Source of the DNA: an uncultured Oscillospiraceae bacterium
Lineage (GTDB): Bacteria; Bacillota; Clostridia; Oscillospirales; Oscillospiraceae
Length of the DNA stretch: 64,000 bases
Reading direction: 5' to 3'
NCBI GenBank assembly: GCA_934622035.1
Contig: CAKTVG010000005.1
Span: 1 to 64,000 of the forward strand
The notes below the pieces were generated by a model, which worked only from the letters and a program-made list of their open reading frames with translations, was not told the DNA's origin and searched no databases. Below, piece after piece: positions 52,362 to 61,374 of the stretch (position 1 is the stretch's first letter; every line of letters begins with the position of its first letter). The position numbers were made by a program, and so were the translations under genes.

Positions 52362-52915
52362 GAGTGATCACCGGTACCGCCAGAGGCACCAATCTCAAAA
52401 CCCCGGAGGGAATGCACACCCGCCCGACGGCCGACCGCGTCAAGGAGGCCCTCTTTAACATCATCCAATATGACATCAGCGGAGATGTTCTGGATCTGTT
52501 TGCCGGAACAGGCCAGCTTGGCATCGAGGCGCTCAGCCGCGGCGCGCGGCACGCGGTTTTCGTAGATCAGCGGGAGGATGCCGCCGCACTGGTTCGGGAA
52601 AACCTGCGCCGTACACACCTGACCGACCGGGCGCAGGTCGTCCGCGGCGATTACCTTGCCTATCTTGACCGGTGCAGGGAGCGCTTCCATTTGATTTTTT
52701 TAGACCCGCCATATGCAGAAAAATCTTTAGAAAATGCGATAAAACGCATCTCTGAAATTGACATTTTGGCGGATGGTGGTATAATTATCACAGAGCGTCC
52801 CAGGGGAAAGCTGCTTGATGCGGATATCCCCGGTCTGACGCGTTCGCGCGACTACAATTACGGAAAAACAACGATAACGCTCTTCCGAAAGGAAGCGCGA
52901 GAGGATATTGCATGA
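52358..52915 (+). CDS. rsmD: 16S rRNA m2G966 methyltransferase RsmD (185 aa)
   Basis: SAM-binding VLDLFAGTGQLGIEALSRGA and the catalytic FLDPPY identify the family; TRPTADRVKEALFNI is the RsmD signature. It overlaps uvrC and coaD by 4 bp each; rsmD-coaD is a common pair. Confidence 0.95.
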   Translation: MRVITGTARGTNLKTPEGMHTRPTADRVKEALFNIIQYDISGDVLDLFAGTGQLGIEALSRGARHAVFVDQREDAAALVRENLRRTHLTDRAQVVRGDYLAYLDRCRERFHLIFLDPPYAEKSLENAIKRISEIDILADGGIIITERPRGKLLDADIPGLTRSRDYNYGKTTITLFRKEAREDIA

Positions 52916-53418
52916 AAATTGCCGTTTACCCCGGCAGCTTTGACCCCGTGACCAACGGACACCTGAACATCATCCGGCGCGCCTCGCGCCTGTTTGACCG
53001 CGTGATCGTCTGTGTGATGGTCAACAGCGAAAAAAGCCCGATGTTTACCCTTGCGGAGCGCCGCTCCCAGATTGAGCGCGTGACTGCCGATCTGCCGAAT
53101 GTCACCGTCGATGCACATGACGGCCTGCTGGCGGAATATGCCGCGCAGCATGGCTGCTGCACGATTGTCAAGGGCCTGCGCGCCGGTTCGGATTTTGAAA
53201 AAGAATTCCAGATGGCGATGATCAACCGGAAGCTGAATCCGGAGCTGGATTCGCTGTTTTTGACGGCGGAGCATCAGTATATGTACCTCAGCTCCAGCGT
53301 GGTGAAGGAAATGGGCTATTACGGCGCAGACCTGACGGATCTGCTGCCGCCGGAGATCATCCGAGAATTTCAGGACAGAATATTGCAACGAAGAACCAAT
53401 AAGGAGGAACAACGATGA
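52912..53418 (+). CDS. coaD: Phosphopantetheine adenylyltransferase (168 aa)
   Basis: Penultimate step of coenzyme A synthesis. The nucleotidyltransferase motif YPGSFDPVTNGHLNII and VKGLRAGSDFEKEFQMA and YLSSSVVKE are present. Coupled to its neighbours by overlapping start and stop codons. Confidence 0.96.
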   Translation: MKIAVYPGSFDPVTNGHLNIIRRASRLFDRVIVCVMVNSEKSPMFTLAERRSQIERVTADLPNVTVDAHDGLLAEYAAQHGCCTIVKGLRAGSDFEKEFQMAMINRKLNPELDSLFLTAEHQYMYLSSSVVKEMGYYGADLTDLLPPEIIREFQDRILQRRTNKEEQR

Positions 53419-53915
53419 ACGAGCATAGCATTGAAGAACTGATCGGTACTCTGTATGAGATGGTGCAGGACGCGAGAAGCGTACCCTTCAGCAGCGATAA
53501 GTGCGCCGTGGAGCGCGAACGCGTGCTGGATCTGCTGGATGAGATCAGCAATCAGCTTCCCGGCGAGCTGAAGCAGGCCAAGACGATCGTCGAGTCCCGC
53601 GGTGAGCTGATCACCAGCGCAAAGCGCGAGGCCGAGGGCATTCTCAAGGCTGCGCAGGCGCAGGCGCGCCAGCTTGTCTCTCAGGAGGCTGTGTATAACG
53701 AAGCGAAGACGCAGGCCAACGATATGGTCCGCGCTGCGCAGGATAAGATCAAGGAGCTCAAGCAGGTCACGAACGACTATGTCGATGATTCCCTGCGCCG
53801 CACCGAGGAGGCAGTCGCCGAGGCGCTGTCCGAGATCCGTGACTCCCGCTCCAAGTTCCGCGCGCTGGTCAATCCGCAGGCGAGAAACAACTCCGCTATT
53901 ATTGAAGACGTGTAA
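53415..53915 (+). CDS. Coiled-coil protein downstream of coaD (166 aa)
   Basis: Almost entirely alpha-helical and charged, with heptad-like repeats (about 55-140: QAKTIVESRGELITSAKREA through EALSEIRDS). It resembles proteins labelled ATPase subunit H/DivIVA-like that follow coaD in many Clostridia. Soluble, with no membrane span. It may organise cell-division or envelope factors; the exact role is unknown. Confidence 0.7.
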   Translation: MNEHSIEELIGTLYEMVQDARSVPFSSDKCAVERERVLDLLDEISNQLPGELKQAKTIVESRGELITSAKREAEGILKAAQAQARQLVSQEAVYNEAKTQANDMVRAAQDKIKELKQVTNDYVDDSLRRTEEAVAEALSEIRDSRSKFRALVNPQARNNSAIIEDV

Positions 53916-53927
53916 TTTTTGATTCTC

Positions 53928-53958
53928 AGCAGGCCAATTTTTAATTGACCTGCTTTCT
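53928..53958 (+). terminator. Terminator after the uvrC-coaD operon
   Basis: AGCAGG(C)CAATT pairs with AATTG(A)CCTGCT, followed by TTCTT. Confidence 0.7.
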
Positions 53959-53976
53959 TAAAATCGGGAGGTTTCC

Positions 53977-55683
53977 ATGAACTATATTGAACGCTATCAA
54001 ATCTGGTGCAAGACGGCGCCGCTGTGCGAGGGCGATCTCAGAAAGCTGAAGGAACTGTCGCAGAACGAGGACGAGATCAAAAGCTGCTTCGGCGCGGAGC
54101 TGCAATTCGGTACCGGCGGCATCCGCGGCATCATGGGCATCGGCACGAACCGCATGAATGCGTTTACCGTTCGCCGTGCGGCGCAGGGCCTTGCCGCCTG
54201 GCTGATGGGCTCCGAGCTTCCGAAAAAGTGCGCCATCGGATACGATTCCCGCCACAATTCCCGTAATTTTGCAGAGATTTGCGCCGTTGCGCTGGCCGAG
54301 GCGGGCGTGCATGTTTACGTCTACCGCGTGCTTGCGCCGACGCCCATGGTTTCCTTTGCCGTGCGTCAGCTGGGCTGCGGCACCGGTATCGTCGTCTCCG
54401 CCAGCCACAACGCCAGCCAGTATAACGGCATCAAGTGCTATGGCCCGGACGGCTGCCAGATGACGGATGAGCCTGCGGCGATCGTGCTGAACGCCATTTC
54501 CGAAACGCCGTATTTTATTCTGCCGAAGCTGACCTTTGAAGAAGCGCTGGCGCAGGGCGGCGTGGAATACATTTCCGACGAGCTGTGGGAGCGCTACTAT
54601 CAGACCGTACTGGCCGAACGCCTGACAGACGAGCCTGCGAATGTGCACGTCGTCTATACGCCGCTGCACGGTACGGGCAATGTGCCGGTGCGGACGGTGC
54701 TCGGTAGAACCGGGGTTGACGTTACGGTTGTTCCCGTGCAGGAGCTTCCGGACGGCGATTTCACCACCTGCGAATATCCGAATCCGGAGATGGACGCCGC
54801 CATGCAGGAGAGCTATAAGCTCGCCGCGCAGACGCAGCCTGATCTGATTCTCGGCACCGACCCGGACTGCGACCGCTGCGCCGTGGCCGTTCCTGAAAAC
54901 GGCGGCTTCCGCAAGCTCAGCGGCAACGAGCTGGGCTGCCTGCTGCTGGACTATATCCTCGGCGCACTTGCCGAAAAGAAGGCTATCCCCGCCGATCCCG
55001 TCGCGGTACGCAGCATCGTCTCCACCCCCATGGCGGACAAAATCGCCGCCCGCTACGGCGTGAAAATGCGCAGGGTCCTGACCGGCTTCAAGTATATCGG
55101 CGGCGAAATTCTCAAGCTGGAGCAGAAGGGGGAGGAGCACCGTTTTGTCTTTGGCTTTGAGGAGAGCTGCGGCTATCTCAAGGGCACCTATGCCCGCGAT
55201 AAGGATGCCGTTGTCGCCTCCATGCTCGTCTGTGATCTGGCTGCAAAGCTCAAGCGCGAGGGTATGAACCTGGCGCAGAAGATCGACGCGCTGTATGAAG
55301 AGCTGGGCTATCACGAAGCGAAGGTCATCAGCGTGGAGCTGAGCGGTCCGGATGCCATGCAGATTGCCGCCAAGTTCATGGCGGATTTCCGCGCGGAAAT
55401 TCCGGCGGCGCTTGCGGGGGCTGAGGTCACGGAGTACACGGACTATCTGCTGCGCTTCCATCGCGATTTGCGTACCGGCGCGGAAGAGCCGGTCAATCTG
55501 CCGAAGTCGAACGTGATCGCGCTCACGCTGGGCGAAAAGGGCAGTGTGATCCTGCGTCCGTCCGGCACGGAGCCGAAGATCAAGCTCTATCTGACCGCCG
55601 TCGATTCGAGCAAGGCTGCGGCGCTGCGCCTGCTCGACGCGCTGGATGCCGCAATGCGGACCTATCTGCCGCAAAACGCTTGA
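53977..55683 (+). CDS. Alpha-D-phosphohexomutase, phosphoglucomutase type (568 aa)
   Basis: Converts glucose-1-phosphate and glucose-6-phosphate or a similar pair. The active serine is in VSASHNASQYNG, the Mg site in GTDPDCDRCA, the sugar loop in FGFEESCGY and phosphate loop in RPSGTEPKIK. FGTGGIRGIMG and length fit the long Firmicutes PgcA-like class. AGGAGGT-like GGGAGG precedes the ATG. Confidence 0.9.
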   Translation: MNYIERYQIWCKTAPLCEGDLRKLKELSQNEDEIKSCFGAELQFGTGGIRGIMGIGTNRMNAFTVRRAAQGLAAWLMGSELPKKCAIGYDSRHNSRNFAEICAVALAEAGVHVYVYRVLAPTPMVSFAVRQLGCGTGIVVSASHNASQYNGIKCYGPDGCQMTDEPAAIVLNAISETPYFILPKLTFEEALAQGGVEYISDELWERYYQTVLAERLTDEPANVHVVYTPLHGTGNVPVRTVLGRTGVDVTVVPVQELPDGDFTTCEYPNPEMDAAMQESYKLAAQTQPDLILGTDPDCDRCAVAVPENGGFRKLSGNELGCLLLDYILGALAEKKAIPADPVAVRSIVSTPMADKIAARYGVKMRRVLTGFKYIGGEILKLEQKGEEHRFVFGFEESCGYLKGTYARDKDAVVASMLVCDLAAKLKREGMNLAQKIDALYEELGYHEAKVISVELSGPDAMQIAAKFMADFRAEIPAALAGAEVTEYTDYLLRFHRDLRTGAEEPVNLPKSNVIALTLGEKGSVILRPSGTEPKIKLYLTAVDSSKAAALRLLDALDAAMRTYLPQNA

Positions 55684-55708
55684 CAAATTCCGAGAATTCC
55701 TGTATCAT
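55680..55708 (+). promoter_or_regulatory. Sigma-A promoter of the valS T-box transcript
   Basis: TTGACA (55680-55685), 17 bp, TATCAT (55703-55708). The -35 box overlaps the stop codon of the phosphohexomutase gene. Confidence 0.8.
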
Positions 55709-55719
55709 AGCACCATATT

Positions 55720-55950
55720 GGAAAACGCGTTGACGGAGAGAAGTACTCAGTTTTCCGCTTCAGAGAGGGGACGGCCGGTGAAAGTTCCTGCGGAGGCCGA
55801 AGGAAAGGTCGCTCCTGAGCATGGCAGCTGAATCCAGTAGGCTGCTGCGGGTCCTCCCGTTACAGAGGATGAAGCGCCTCATAAAAATGAGGAATTCAGG
55901 TGGTACCGCGGAGTTTTTCGCCCTGAGCAAGCAGCTCAGGGCGATTTTTT
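55720..55950 (+). promoter_or_regulatory. T-box riboswitch (tRNA-Val) controlling valS
   Basis: Stem I carries GAGAAGTACTCAG (AGTA bulge) and the distal loop GAGAGGGGACGG...GTGAAAG. The likely specifier is GTC (55808-55810), a valine codon. The T-box AATTCAGGTGGTACCGCGG (55893-55911) has TGGT to pair with tRNA ending in ACCA. A terminator follows: CGCCCTGAGC/GCTCAGGGCG, then ATTTTTT (55919-55949). Uncharged tRNA-Val would block the terminator. Confidence 0.92.
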
Positions 55951-55976
55951 ATCATGCCGATAAGAAGGAGAAGTAT

Positions 55977-58613
55977 ATGAAAGAATTACCCAAGACCTAC
56001 GAGCCGAAGGACGTGGAGGCCCGGCTGTATCAGTTCTGGTCGGACAACGGCTACTTCCACACCAAGCGCGACCCGGCAAAGAAGCCCTTTACCATCGTCA
56101 TGCCGCCCCCCAATGTCACGGGTCAGCTGCACATGGGCCACGCGATGGACGCGGCTATGCAGGACGTCCTGACGCGCTATAAGCGGATGCAGGGCTATGC
56201 CGCCCTGTGGGTTCCGGGCGTAGATCATGCCGGCATCGCCACACAGATTCGTGTGGAGGAGGAGCTGCGCAAGGAGGGCCTGACCCGCTACGACCTCGGC
56301 CGCGAAAAGTTCCTGGAGAGAGTCTGGGACTGGAAGCACAAGTACGGCAACCGTATCGTCGAGCAGCAGAAGAAGCTCGGCGCGTCCTGCGACTGGGAGC
56401 GCGCGCGCTTCACGATGGACGAGGGCTGCTCGAAGGCGGTCCGCGAGGTGTTCGTGAATCTGTATGAGCAGGGGCTGATCTACAAGGGCAGCCGCATCAT
56501 CAACTGGTGCCCGCACTGCGTCACCGCGCTGTCAGACGCAGAGGTCGAATATGTCGATAAGCCCGGCCACCTCTGGCATATCCGCTACCCGCTGGCCGAC
56601 GGCACCGGCGAGGTCATCGTTGCGACAACCCGTCCGGAGACCATGCTGGGCGACAGCGGCGTGTGCGTCAACCCCAACGACGAGCGTTATAAAGATATCG
56701 TCGGCAAGAAGGTCATCCTGCCTCTGGTCAACAAGGAAATTCCCGTTGTTGCAGACGACTATGCCGAGATGGATTTCGGCACCGGCTGCGTTAAGATGAC
56801 CCCGGCACACGACCCCAACGACTTTGAGGTCGGCCTGCGCCATAACCTTGAGATTATCCGCGTGCTGGACGACAACGGCAAGGTCAACGAGTTTGGCGGC
56901 AAGTATCAGGGCCTCGACCGCTATGAAGCCAGAAAGCAGATTGTCGCCGATCTGGAGGAGCAGGGCTACCTGGTCAAGGTTGAGCCGTATAACCACAATG
57001 TCGGCACCTGCTACCGCTGCCACCGCGACGTCGAGCCGATCATCTCCGCACAGTGGTTCGTCAAGATGAAGCCCCTGGCGGAGGAAGCGCTGCGCGTCGT
57101 CAACGAGGGCGAGACGAAGTTCGTCCCCGAGCGCTTTACGAAGATCTATACCAACTGGATGGAGAATGTCCGCGACTGGTGCATTTCCCGCCAGCTCTGG
57201 TGGGGCCACCAGATCCCGGCGTGGTACTGCACCGACTGCGGCCATATGACCGTTTCCCGCGAGGACGCCACCTGCTGCGAGGCCTGCGGCAGTAAGAATA
57301 TCACCCGCGACGAGGACGTGCTGGACACCTGGTTCTCCTCGGCGCTTTGGCCCTTTGAAACGCTGGGCTGGCCGGATACGGAGGCAGAGGACTTCAAGTA
57401 TTTCTTCCCGACGGATGTGCTTGTGACCGGCTACGACATCATTTTCTTCTGGGTTGCGCGCATGATCTTCTCTTCCTGCAAGCAGACCGGCAAGCCGCCC
57501 TTCCACACGGTGCTCATCCACGGCCTTGTCCGCGACGACAAGGGCAGAAAGATGTCCAAGTCCCTCGGCAACGGCATCGATCCTCTGGAGATGATCGACC
57601 GCTACGGCTCCGATGCGCTGCGTATGAACATGATCACGGCAAACTCTCCCGGCAACGACATGCGCTTCTATGTCGAACGCTGCGAGGCAATGCGCAACTT
57701 TGCCAATAAGCTCTGGAACGCCAGCCGCTATGTCATGATGAACCTGTCCGTCGACAAAAACGAGCTGCCGGAGCTTTCGGAGCTGGAGACTGCCGATAAG
57801 TGGATTCTCTCCAAGCTTAACACTCTGATCGCGGATGCCACTGAGAACCTGGAAAAGTATGAGCTGGGCATCGCCGTCCAGAAGGTCTATGACTTTATCT
57901 GGGACAGCTACTGCGACTGGTATATCGAGCTGACGAAGGCCCGCCTGTACGGCGAGGACGAGAAGAGCAAGCTTGCCGCGCAGAAGGTGCTGCTGTACGT
58001 CCTCGATCAGATTCTGCGGCTGATGCACCCCTTCATGCCGTTTATTACCGAGGAAATCTGGCAGGCCATCCCGCACGAGGGCGAGGCGCTGATTGTCGCC
58101 TCCTGGCCGGTCTATGACGAAAAGCTCAGCTTCAAGGCGGAGGAGACCGCCATGGAGAGCATTATGAGCGCCATCCGCGCCGTGCGCAACCGCCGTGCGG
58201 AGATGAACGTTCCGCCCTCCAAGAAGTGCACGCTCTATGTCGTGACAAAGAAGCCGGAAATCTTCACGGAGGGCAGCGGCTTTATGACCCGCCTTGCCTA
58301 CGCCGATCAGGTCGTTGTCTGCGCGGCGGAGCCGGAGGGGCACGAATCCATGATCTCCTGCGTGACGCACGATGCGGCGGTGTATCTGCCGATGAATCAG
58401 CTTCTTGACATCGAGAAGGAGCTGGCGCGGATTGCCAAGGAAAAGGAAAAGACCGAGAAGCAGCTGGCCGGTATCCGCGGCAAGCTGAGCAATGAGAGCT
58501 TCCTCGCCAAGGCGCCGGAGGCGGTCGTGAATGCGGAACGCGCGAAGCTAGAGAAGCTCGAAGGCCTGCTTGCACAGCTGGCCGAGAGCGAGGAGCGCAT
58601 GAAGCATCTGTAA
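55977..58613 (+). CDS. valS: Valyl-tRNA synthetase (878 aa)
   Basis: Class I synthetase that charges tRNA-Val. HIGH-type motif PNVTGQLHMGHAMD, KMSKS loop GRKMSKSLGNGIDP, editing domain (about 190-330) with TTRPETMLGDSGV, and the C-terminal coiled coil LLDIEKELARIAKEKEKTEK that grips tRNA. Two CxxC pairs (TDCGH/CEACGSKN) may bind zinc. AAGGAG lies before the ATG at 55977. The open frame extends back through the T-box, but that part is not protein. Confidence 0.96.
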   Translation: MKELPKTYEPKDVEARLYQFWSDNGYFHTKRDPAKKPFTIVMPPPNVTGQLHMGHAMDAAMQDVLTRYKRMQGYAALWVPGVDHAGIATQIRVEEELRKEGLTRYDLGREKFLERVWDWKHKYGNRIVEQQKKLGASCDWERARFTMDEGCSKAVREVFVNLYEQGLIYKGSRIINWCPHCVTALSDAEVEYVDKPGHLWHIRYPLADGTGEVIVATTRPETMLGDSGVCVNPNDERYKDIVGKKVILPLVNKEIPVVADDYAEMDFGTGCVKMTPAHDPNDFEVGLRHNLEIIRVLDDNGKVNEFGGKYQGLDRYEARKQIVADLEEQGYLVKVEPYNHNVGTCYRCHRDVEPIISAQWFVKMKPLAEEALRVVNEGETKFVPERFTKIYTNWMENVRDWCISRQLWWGHQIPAWYCTDCGHMTVSREDATCCEACGSKNITRDEDVLDTWFSSALWPFETLGWPDTEAEDFKYFFPTDVLVTGYDIIFFWVARMIFSSCKQTGKPPFHTVLIHGLVRDDKGRKMSKSLGNGIDPLEMIDRYGSDALRMNMITANSPGNDMRFYVERCEAMRNFANKLWNASRYVMMNLSVDKNELPELSELETADKWILSKLNTLIADATENLEKYELGIAVQKVYDFIWDSYCDWYIELTKARLYGEDEKSKLAAQKVLLYVLDQILRLMHPFMPFITEEIWQAIPHEGEALIVASWPVYDEKLSFKAEETAMESIMSAIRAVRNRRAEMNVPPSKKCTLYVVTKKPEIFTEGSGFMTRLAYADQVVVCAAEPEGHESMISCVTHDAAVYLPMNQLLDIEKELARIAKEKEKTEKQLAGIRGKLSNESFLAKAPEAVVNAERAKLEKLEGLLAQLAESEERMKHL

Positions 58614-58622
58614 TTATGTTTT

Positions 58623-58653
58623 TTCCGGCGGCTGGCCTGGCCAGCCGCCGGAA
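58623..58653. repeat. 31-bp near-perfect GC-rich palindrome
   Basis: TTCCGGCGGCTGGCC, a central T, then its exact complement. It lies nine bases after valS and before the isomerase ribosome site. No T-run follows on either strand in the right place, so it is not a normal terminator. Confidence 0.75.
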
Positions 58654-58679
58654 CTGCCATCTGCAAAAGGAGAAGGACT

Positions 58680-59537
58680 GTGAAAATATCGACGGAAATC
58701 GGTTCTGCGGCGCATATTGTCGGCGAGCGCAGGACGGTCGAGCTGGTCGCCAGGGCGGGCTTTGACGCATGGGATTTTTCCATGTTTACAATGGTGCAGT
58801 TTGAAGACGGCGTGCTGCTGGAGGGCGGCCATCCGCTGCGTACCGCGGAAGCTCTGAAATTTGCGCGGGAGCTGAAGAAAATCGGGCTGGATAACGGCAT
58901 TGTGTGCAACCAGTCCCATGCGCCGTATCCCGTCAACTGCAAGGCGGTTCGCGATTGCCTCTGCCGCGCCATTGAATGCACCGCCGAGGCGGGCGGGAGC
59001 ATCTGCGTCATCCATCCGGACAACTACAAGGGCCCGGAAGAGAATGCGCAGATGTATCTCGAGTTGCTGCCCTTTGCCAAAGCCTGCGGCGTGAAGCTGG
59101 CTGCGGAGAATATGTGGTGCTGGGACAGCGCGGAGGATCATGCCTGCTTTGCCGCCTGTGCAACGCCGGAGAGCTTTCTTGCACATCTCAATGCGGTAAA
59201 CGATCCCGATCTTGTGGCCTGCCTCGATGTCGGGCACGCGGAAATGCGGGGCCTCGGCACCTCGGCCCCGGAGATGATCCGCGCGCTGGGGAAACGGATC
59301 GCCGCGCTGCATCTGCACGACAACGACCGCTGGCACGACTCTCATCAGCTTCCGTTTTCCATGCAGATCGATTTTGATGCAATTGTCAGAGCGCTGAAGC
59401 AGATCGGTTATTCGGGCTGGTTCACGCTGGAGGCAGACGCCTACCTGAACGCCTTTGACGCAGATACCGTTGACCGCGGTCTGCGGAATATGGAGCAGGC
59501 CGCACGCAAACTGGCCGGTCTGTTCGAAGCCTGTTAA
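58680..59537 (+). CDS. Sugar phosphate isomerase/epimerase, xylose isomerase-like TIM barrel (285 aa)
   Basis: AP-endonuclease-2 superfamily barrel with metal ligands in CLDVGHAEMRG and ALHLHDND, and VKLAAENMW. The start is GTG, with AAAGGAGAAG 6-10 bases before. Such proteins isomerise or epimerise sugars, inositols or related compounds; the substrate is not evident. It is alone between valS and lepB. Confidence 0.75.
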   Translation: MKISTEIGSAAHIVGERRTVELVARAGFDAWDFSMFTMVQFEDGVLLEGGHPLRTAEALKFARELKKIGLDNGIVCNQSHAPYPVNCKAVRDCLCRAIECTAEAGGSICVIHPDNYKGPEENAQMYLELLPFAKACGVKLAAENMWCWDSAEDHACFAACATPESFLAHLNAVNDPDLVACLDVGHAEMRGLGTSAPEMIRALGKRIAALHLHDNDRWHDSHQLPFSMQIDFDAIVRALKQIGYSGWFTLEADAYLNAFDADTVDRGLRNMEQAARKLAGLFEAC

Positions 59538-59546
59538 AAAGAATAT

Positions 59547-59587
59547 CGGCTGCACGCAATCTGCAATTTTGCGTGCAGCCGTTTTTT
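59547..59587 (+). terminator. Rho-independent terminator
   Basis: CGGCTGCACGCAA (59547-59559) pairs with TTGCGTGCAGCCG (59569-59581), then TTTTTT. Confidence 0.9.
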
Positions 59588-59614
59588 GCTCTTTATTTCT
59601 GCGTTGTAATGATG

Positions 59615-59620
59615 TATAAT
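59615..59620 (+). promoter_or_regulatory. Probable -10 box for the lepB operon
   Basis: TATAAT in an AT-rich stretch just after the terminator and 51 bp before the lepB start. The -35 position (TTTATT, 59592-59597) is weak. Confidence 0.5.
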
Positions 59621-59670
59621 AGCTTAGAATAGGAGCAATGGCCGCACTGCGCGGCAGAAAGGAGCAGGCG

Positions 59671-60276
59671 ATGGAGGAAAAGAAACGTGCGCCGAAGAAG
59701 AACGGCCCGATGCGGGATGTCTACGCGCTGCTGCATGACCTGGTGTACATTCTGGCGGCGATTACGCTGTTTTTTGTATTTGTCATTCGATTGGTTGGGG
59801 TATCCGGCCCGTCCATGATGCAGACGCTGCAAAACGGCGACTACGTTGCGCTGCTGAGCAATTTCCTGATGGGGGATCTGGAGCAGGGCGATATCATCGT
59901 TGCGCGGAAGCAGAGCTTTGAAAACGGGGAGCCTATCGTTAAGCGCGTAATCGCGACGGAAGGGCAGACCATCGATATCCATTACGACGGCGACGGCGTG
60001 GCGACGGTCTATGTGGATGGCACGCCGCTGGAGGAGGATTATATCAACGGGGTGATGCTTGCGCCGAGCTATGCAACGGTGCAGTTCCCCTATACGGTGA
60101 GCGAGGGCTGCATTTTCGTCATGGGAGACAACCGCAACCGCTCGGCCGACAGCCGCTATGAGGGCATCGGCCAGATCGAAAAGAGTCAGGTGCTGGGCAA
60201 GGTTTTGCTGGTGCTTTTCCCCGGAAAGGAAGAAGACGGCAGCCGGGACTTCAAGCGGATCGGAGCGGTATCATGA
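59671..60276 (+). CDS. lepB: Signal peptidase I (201 aa)
   Basis: Cleaves signal peptides at the outer face of the membrane. One membrane span (about 19-43), catalytic serine in VSGPSMMQTL, catalytic lysine in PIVKRVIATEGQ and box MGDNRNRSADSR. ATG at 59671 has AAAGGAG at good spacing; the 11-codon extension lacks one. Overlaps rbgA. It could process both GH85 precursors. Confidence 0.93.
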   Translation: MEEKKRAPKKNGPMRDVYALLHDLVYILAAITLFFVFVIRLVGVSGPSMMQTLQNGDYVALLSNFLMGDLEQGDIIVARKQSFENGEPIVKRVIATEGQTIDIHYDGDGVATVYVDGTPLEEDYINGVMLAPSYATVQFPYTVSEGCIFVMGDNRNRSADSRYEGIGQIEKSQVLGKVLLVLFPGKEEDGSRDFKRIGAVS

Positions 60277-61148
60277 CGGACGACCGCATGGGCATCCAGT
60301 GGTATCCGGGCCACATGACAAAAACCCGCCGCCAGATGGAGGCGGACTTGAAGCTGGTCGACGCGGTGTGCGAGCTGGTGGATGCCAGAATTCCGTATTC
60401 CAGCCGCAATCCGGATATTGCCGCGCTTTGCGGCAGCAAGCCGCGCATGGTGATCCTGAATCGGATCGACCTCGCCGACCCTGCGATGACGGCGCTCTGG
60501 AGCGACTGGTTCCGTGCGCAGGGCGCAGCGGTCGTTTGCACGGACTGCAAGAGCCGAAAGGGGATCGACCGCTTTGTTCCAACGGTGCGTGCGCTGCTGG
60601 CGGAAAAATTGCAGCGCTATGCCGAGAAGGGGCAGGTGGGCCGCCCGCTGAAGCTAATGATCGTCGGCATTCCCAATGTCGGCAAATCGACCTTTATCAA
60701 TCAAATCGCCGGACGCAAGGGCGCAAAGGCCGAAAACCGTCCCGGCGTGACGCGCGGCAAGCAGTGGGTCACGGTGGACCGCGGCCTGCTTCTTTTGGAT
60801 ACGCCGGGCATTCTCTGGCCGAAGTTTGACGACGAGGAGGTCGGCCGGCGGCTCGCCTACACCGGCGCCGTGAAGGACGACGTGCTCGATGTGGAGACGC
60901 TGGCCTGTCATTTGATTGCCATGCTCTGGCGGCGCTACCCCGAGGCCATGCGCGCGCGGTATAAGCTCGACCCGCCGGAGAGCGCCTCCGGCTACGATCT
61001 TCTGACGGAGGCCGGGCGGCGCCGCGGATTCCTGCTTGCGCGCGGGGAGATCGACACCGAGCGCATGGCGCGCGTCCTGCTGGAAGAATACCGCAATTGC
61101 AAGATCGGCCGTTTTACGCTGGAGGGCCCGGAAGATGCAGAGCTATGA
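60273..61148 (+). CDS. rbgA: Ribosome biogenesis GTPase RbgA/YlqF (291 aa)
   Basis: Late 50S assembly factor. It is circularly permuted: G4 (LNRIDLAD) precedes G1 (GIPNVGKST) and G3 (DTPGILWP). IQWYPGHMTKTRRQM is the family start. It overlaps lepB by 4 bp and the next small gene by 14 bp. Confidence 0.95.
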   Translation: MTDDRMGIQWYPGHMTKTRRQMEADLKLVDAVCELVDARIPYSSRNPDIAALCGSKPRMVILNRIDLADPAMTALWSDWFRAQGAAVVCTDCKSRKGIDRFVPTVRALLAEKLQRYAEKGQVGRPLKLMIVGIPNVGKSTFINQIAGRKGAKAENRPGVTRGKQWVTVDRGLLLLDTPGILWPKFDDEEVGRRLAYTGAVKDDVLDVETLACHLIAMLWRRYPEAMRARYKLDPPESASGYDLLTEAGRRRGFLLARGEIDTERMARVLLEEYRNCKIGRFTLEGPEDAEL

Positions 61149-61362
61149 GCTGATTCGCGAGATATTCAATCTCTGCGCGAACAATCAGATGCGCGACGTT
61201 TTTGTCGGCGAGGTGGAAACGGACGATACCGATGCCGTCGCCCGCGCCTATTGCAAGGGACGCGAGGTGACGATGGAGAAGACCGTCCGCGAGGACGGCG
61301 CGATAATCTATGACATTGTGGCCGACGGCCTGCGCCAGCGGCTGAGCTTCACGCCGGATTGA
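61135..61362 (+). CDS. Small conserved protein between rbgA and rnhB (75 aa)
   Basis: Starts MQSYELIREIFNLCANNQMR, then DVFVGEVETDDTDAVARAY and TMEKTVREDGAIIYDIVADG. Predicted alpha-beta, soluble. GGAGGGCC nine bases before the ATG sits inside rbgA. Family not recognised; tight coupling with rbgA suggests a real protein. Confidence 0.75.
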   Translation: MQSYELIREIFNLCANNQMRDVFVGEVETDDTDAVARAYCKGREVTMEKTVREDGAIIYDIVADGLRQRLSFTPD

Positions 61363-61374
61363 GGAGAGAGAACC

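Noticed and set aside
55821..55976. 52-codon N-terminal extension of valS
   Set aside because: This stretch is the T-box RNA with its terminator; family alignments begin at MKELPKTYEP, which has its own AAGGAG site.
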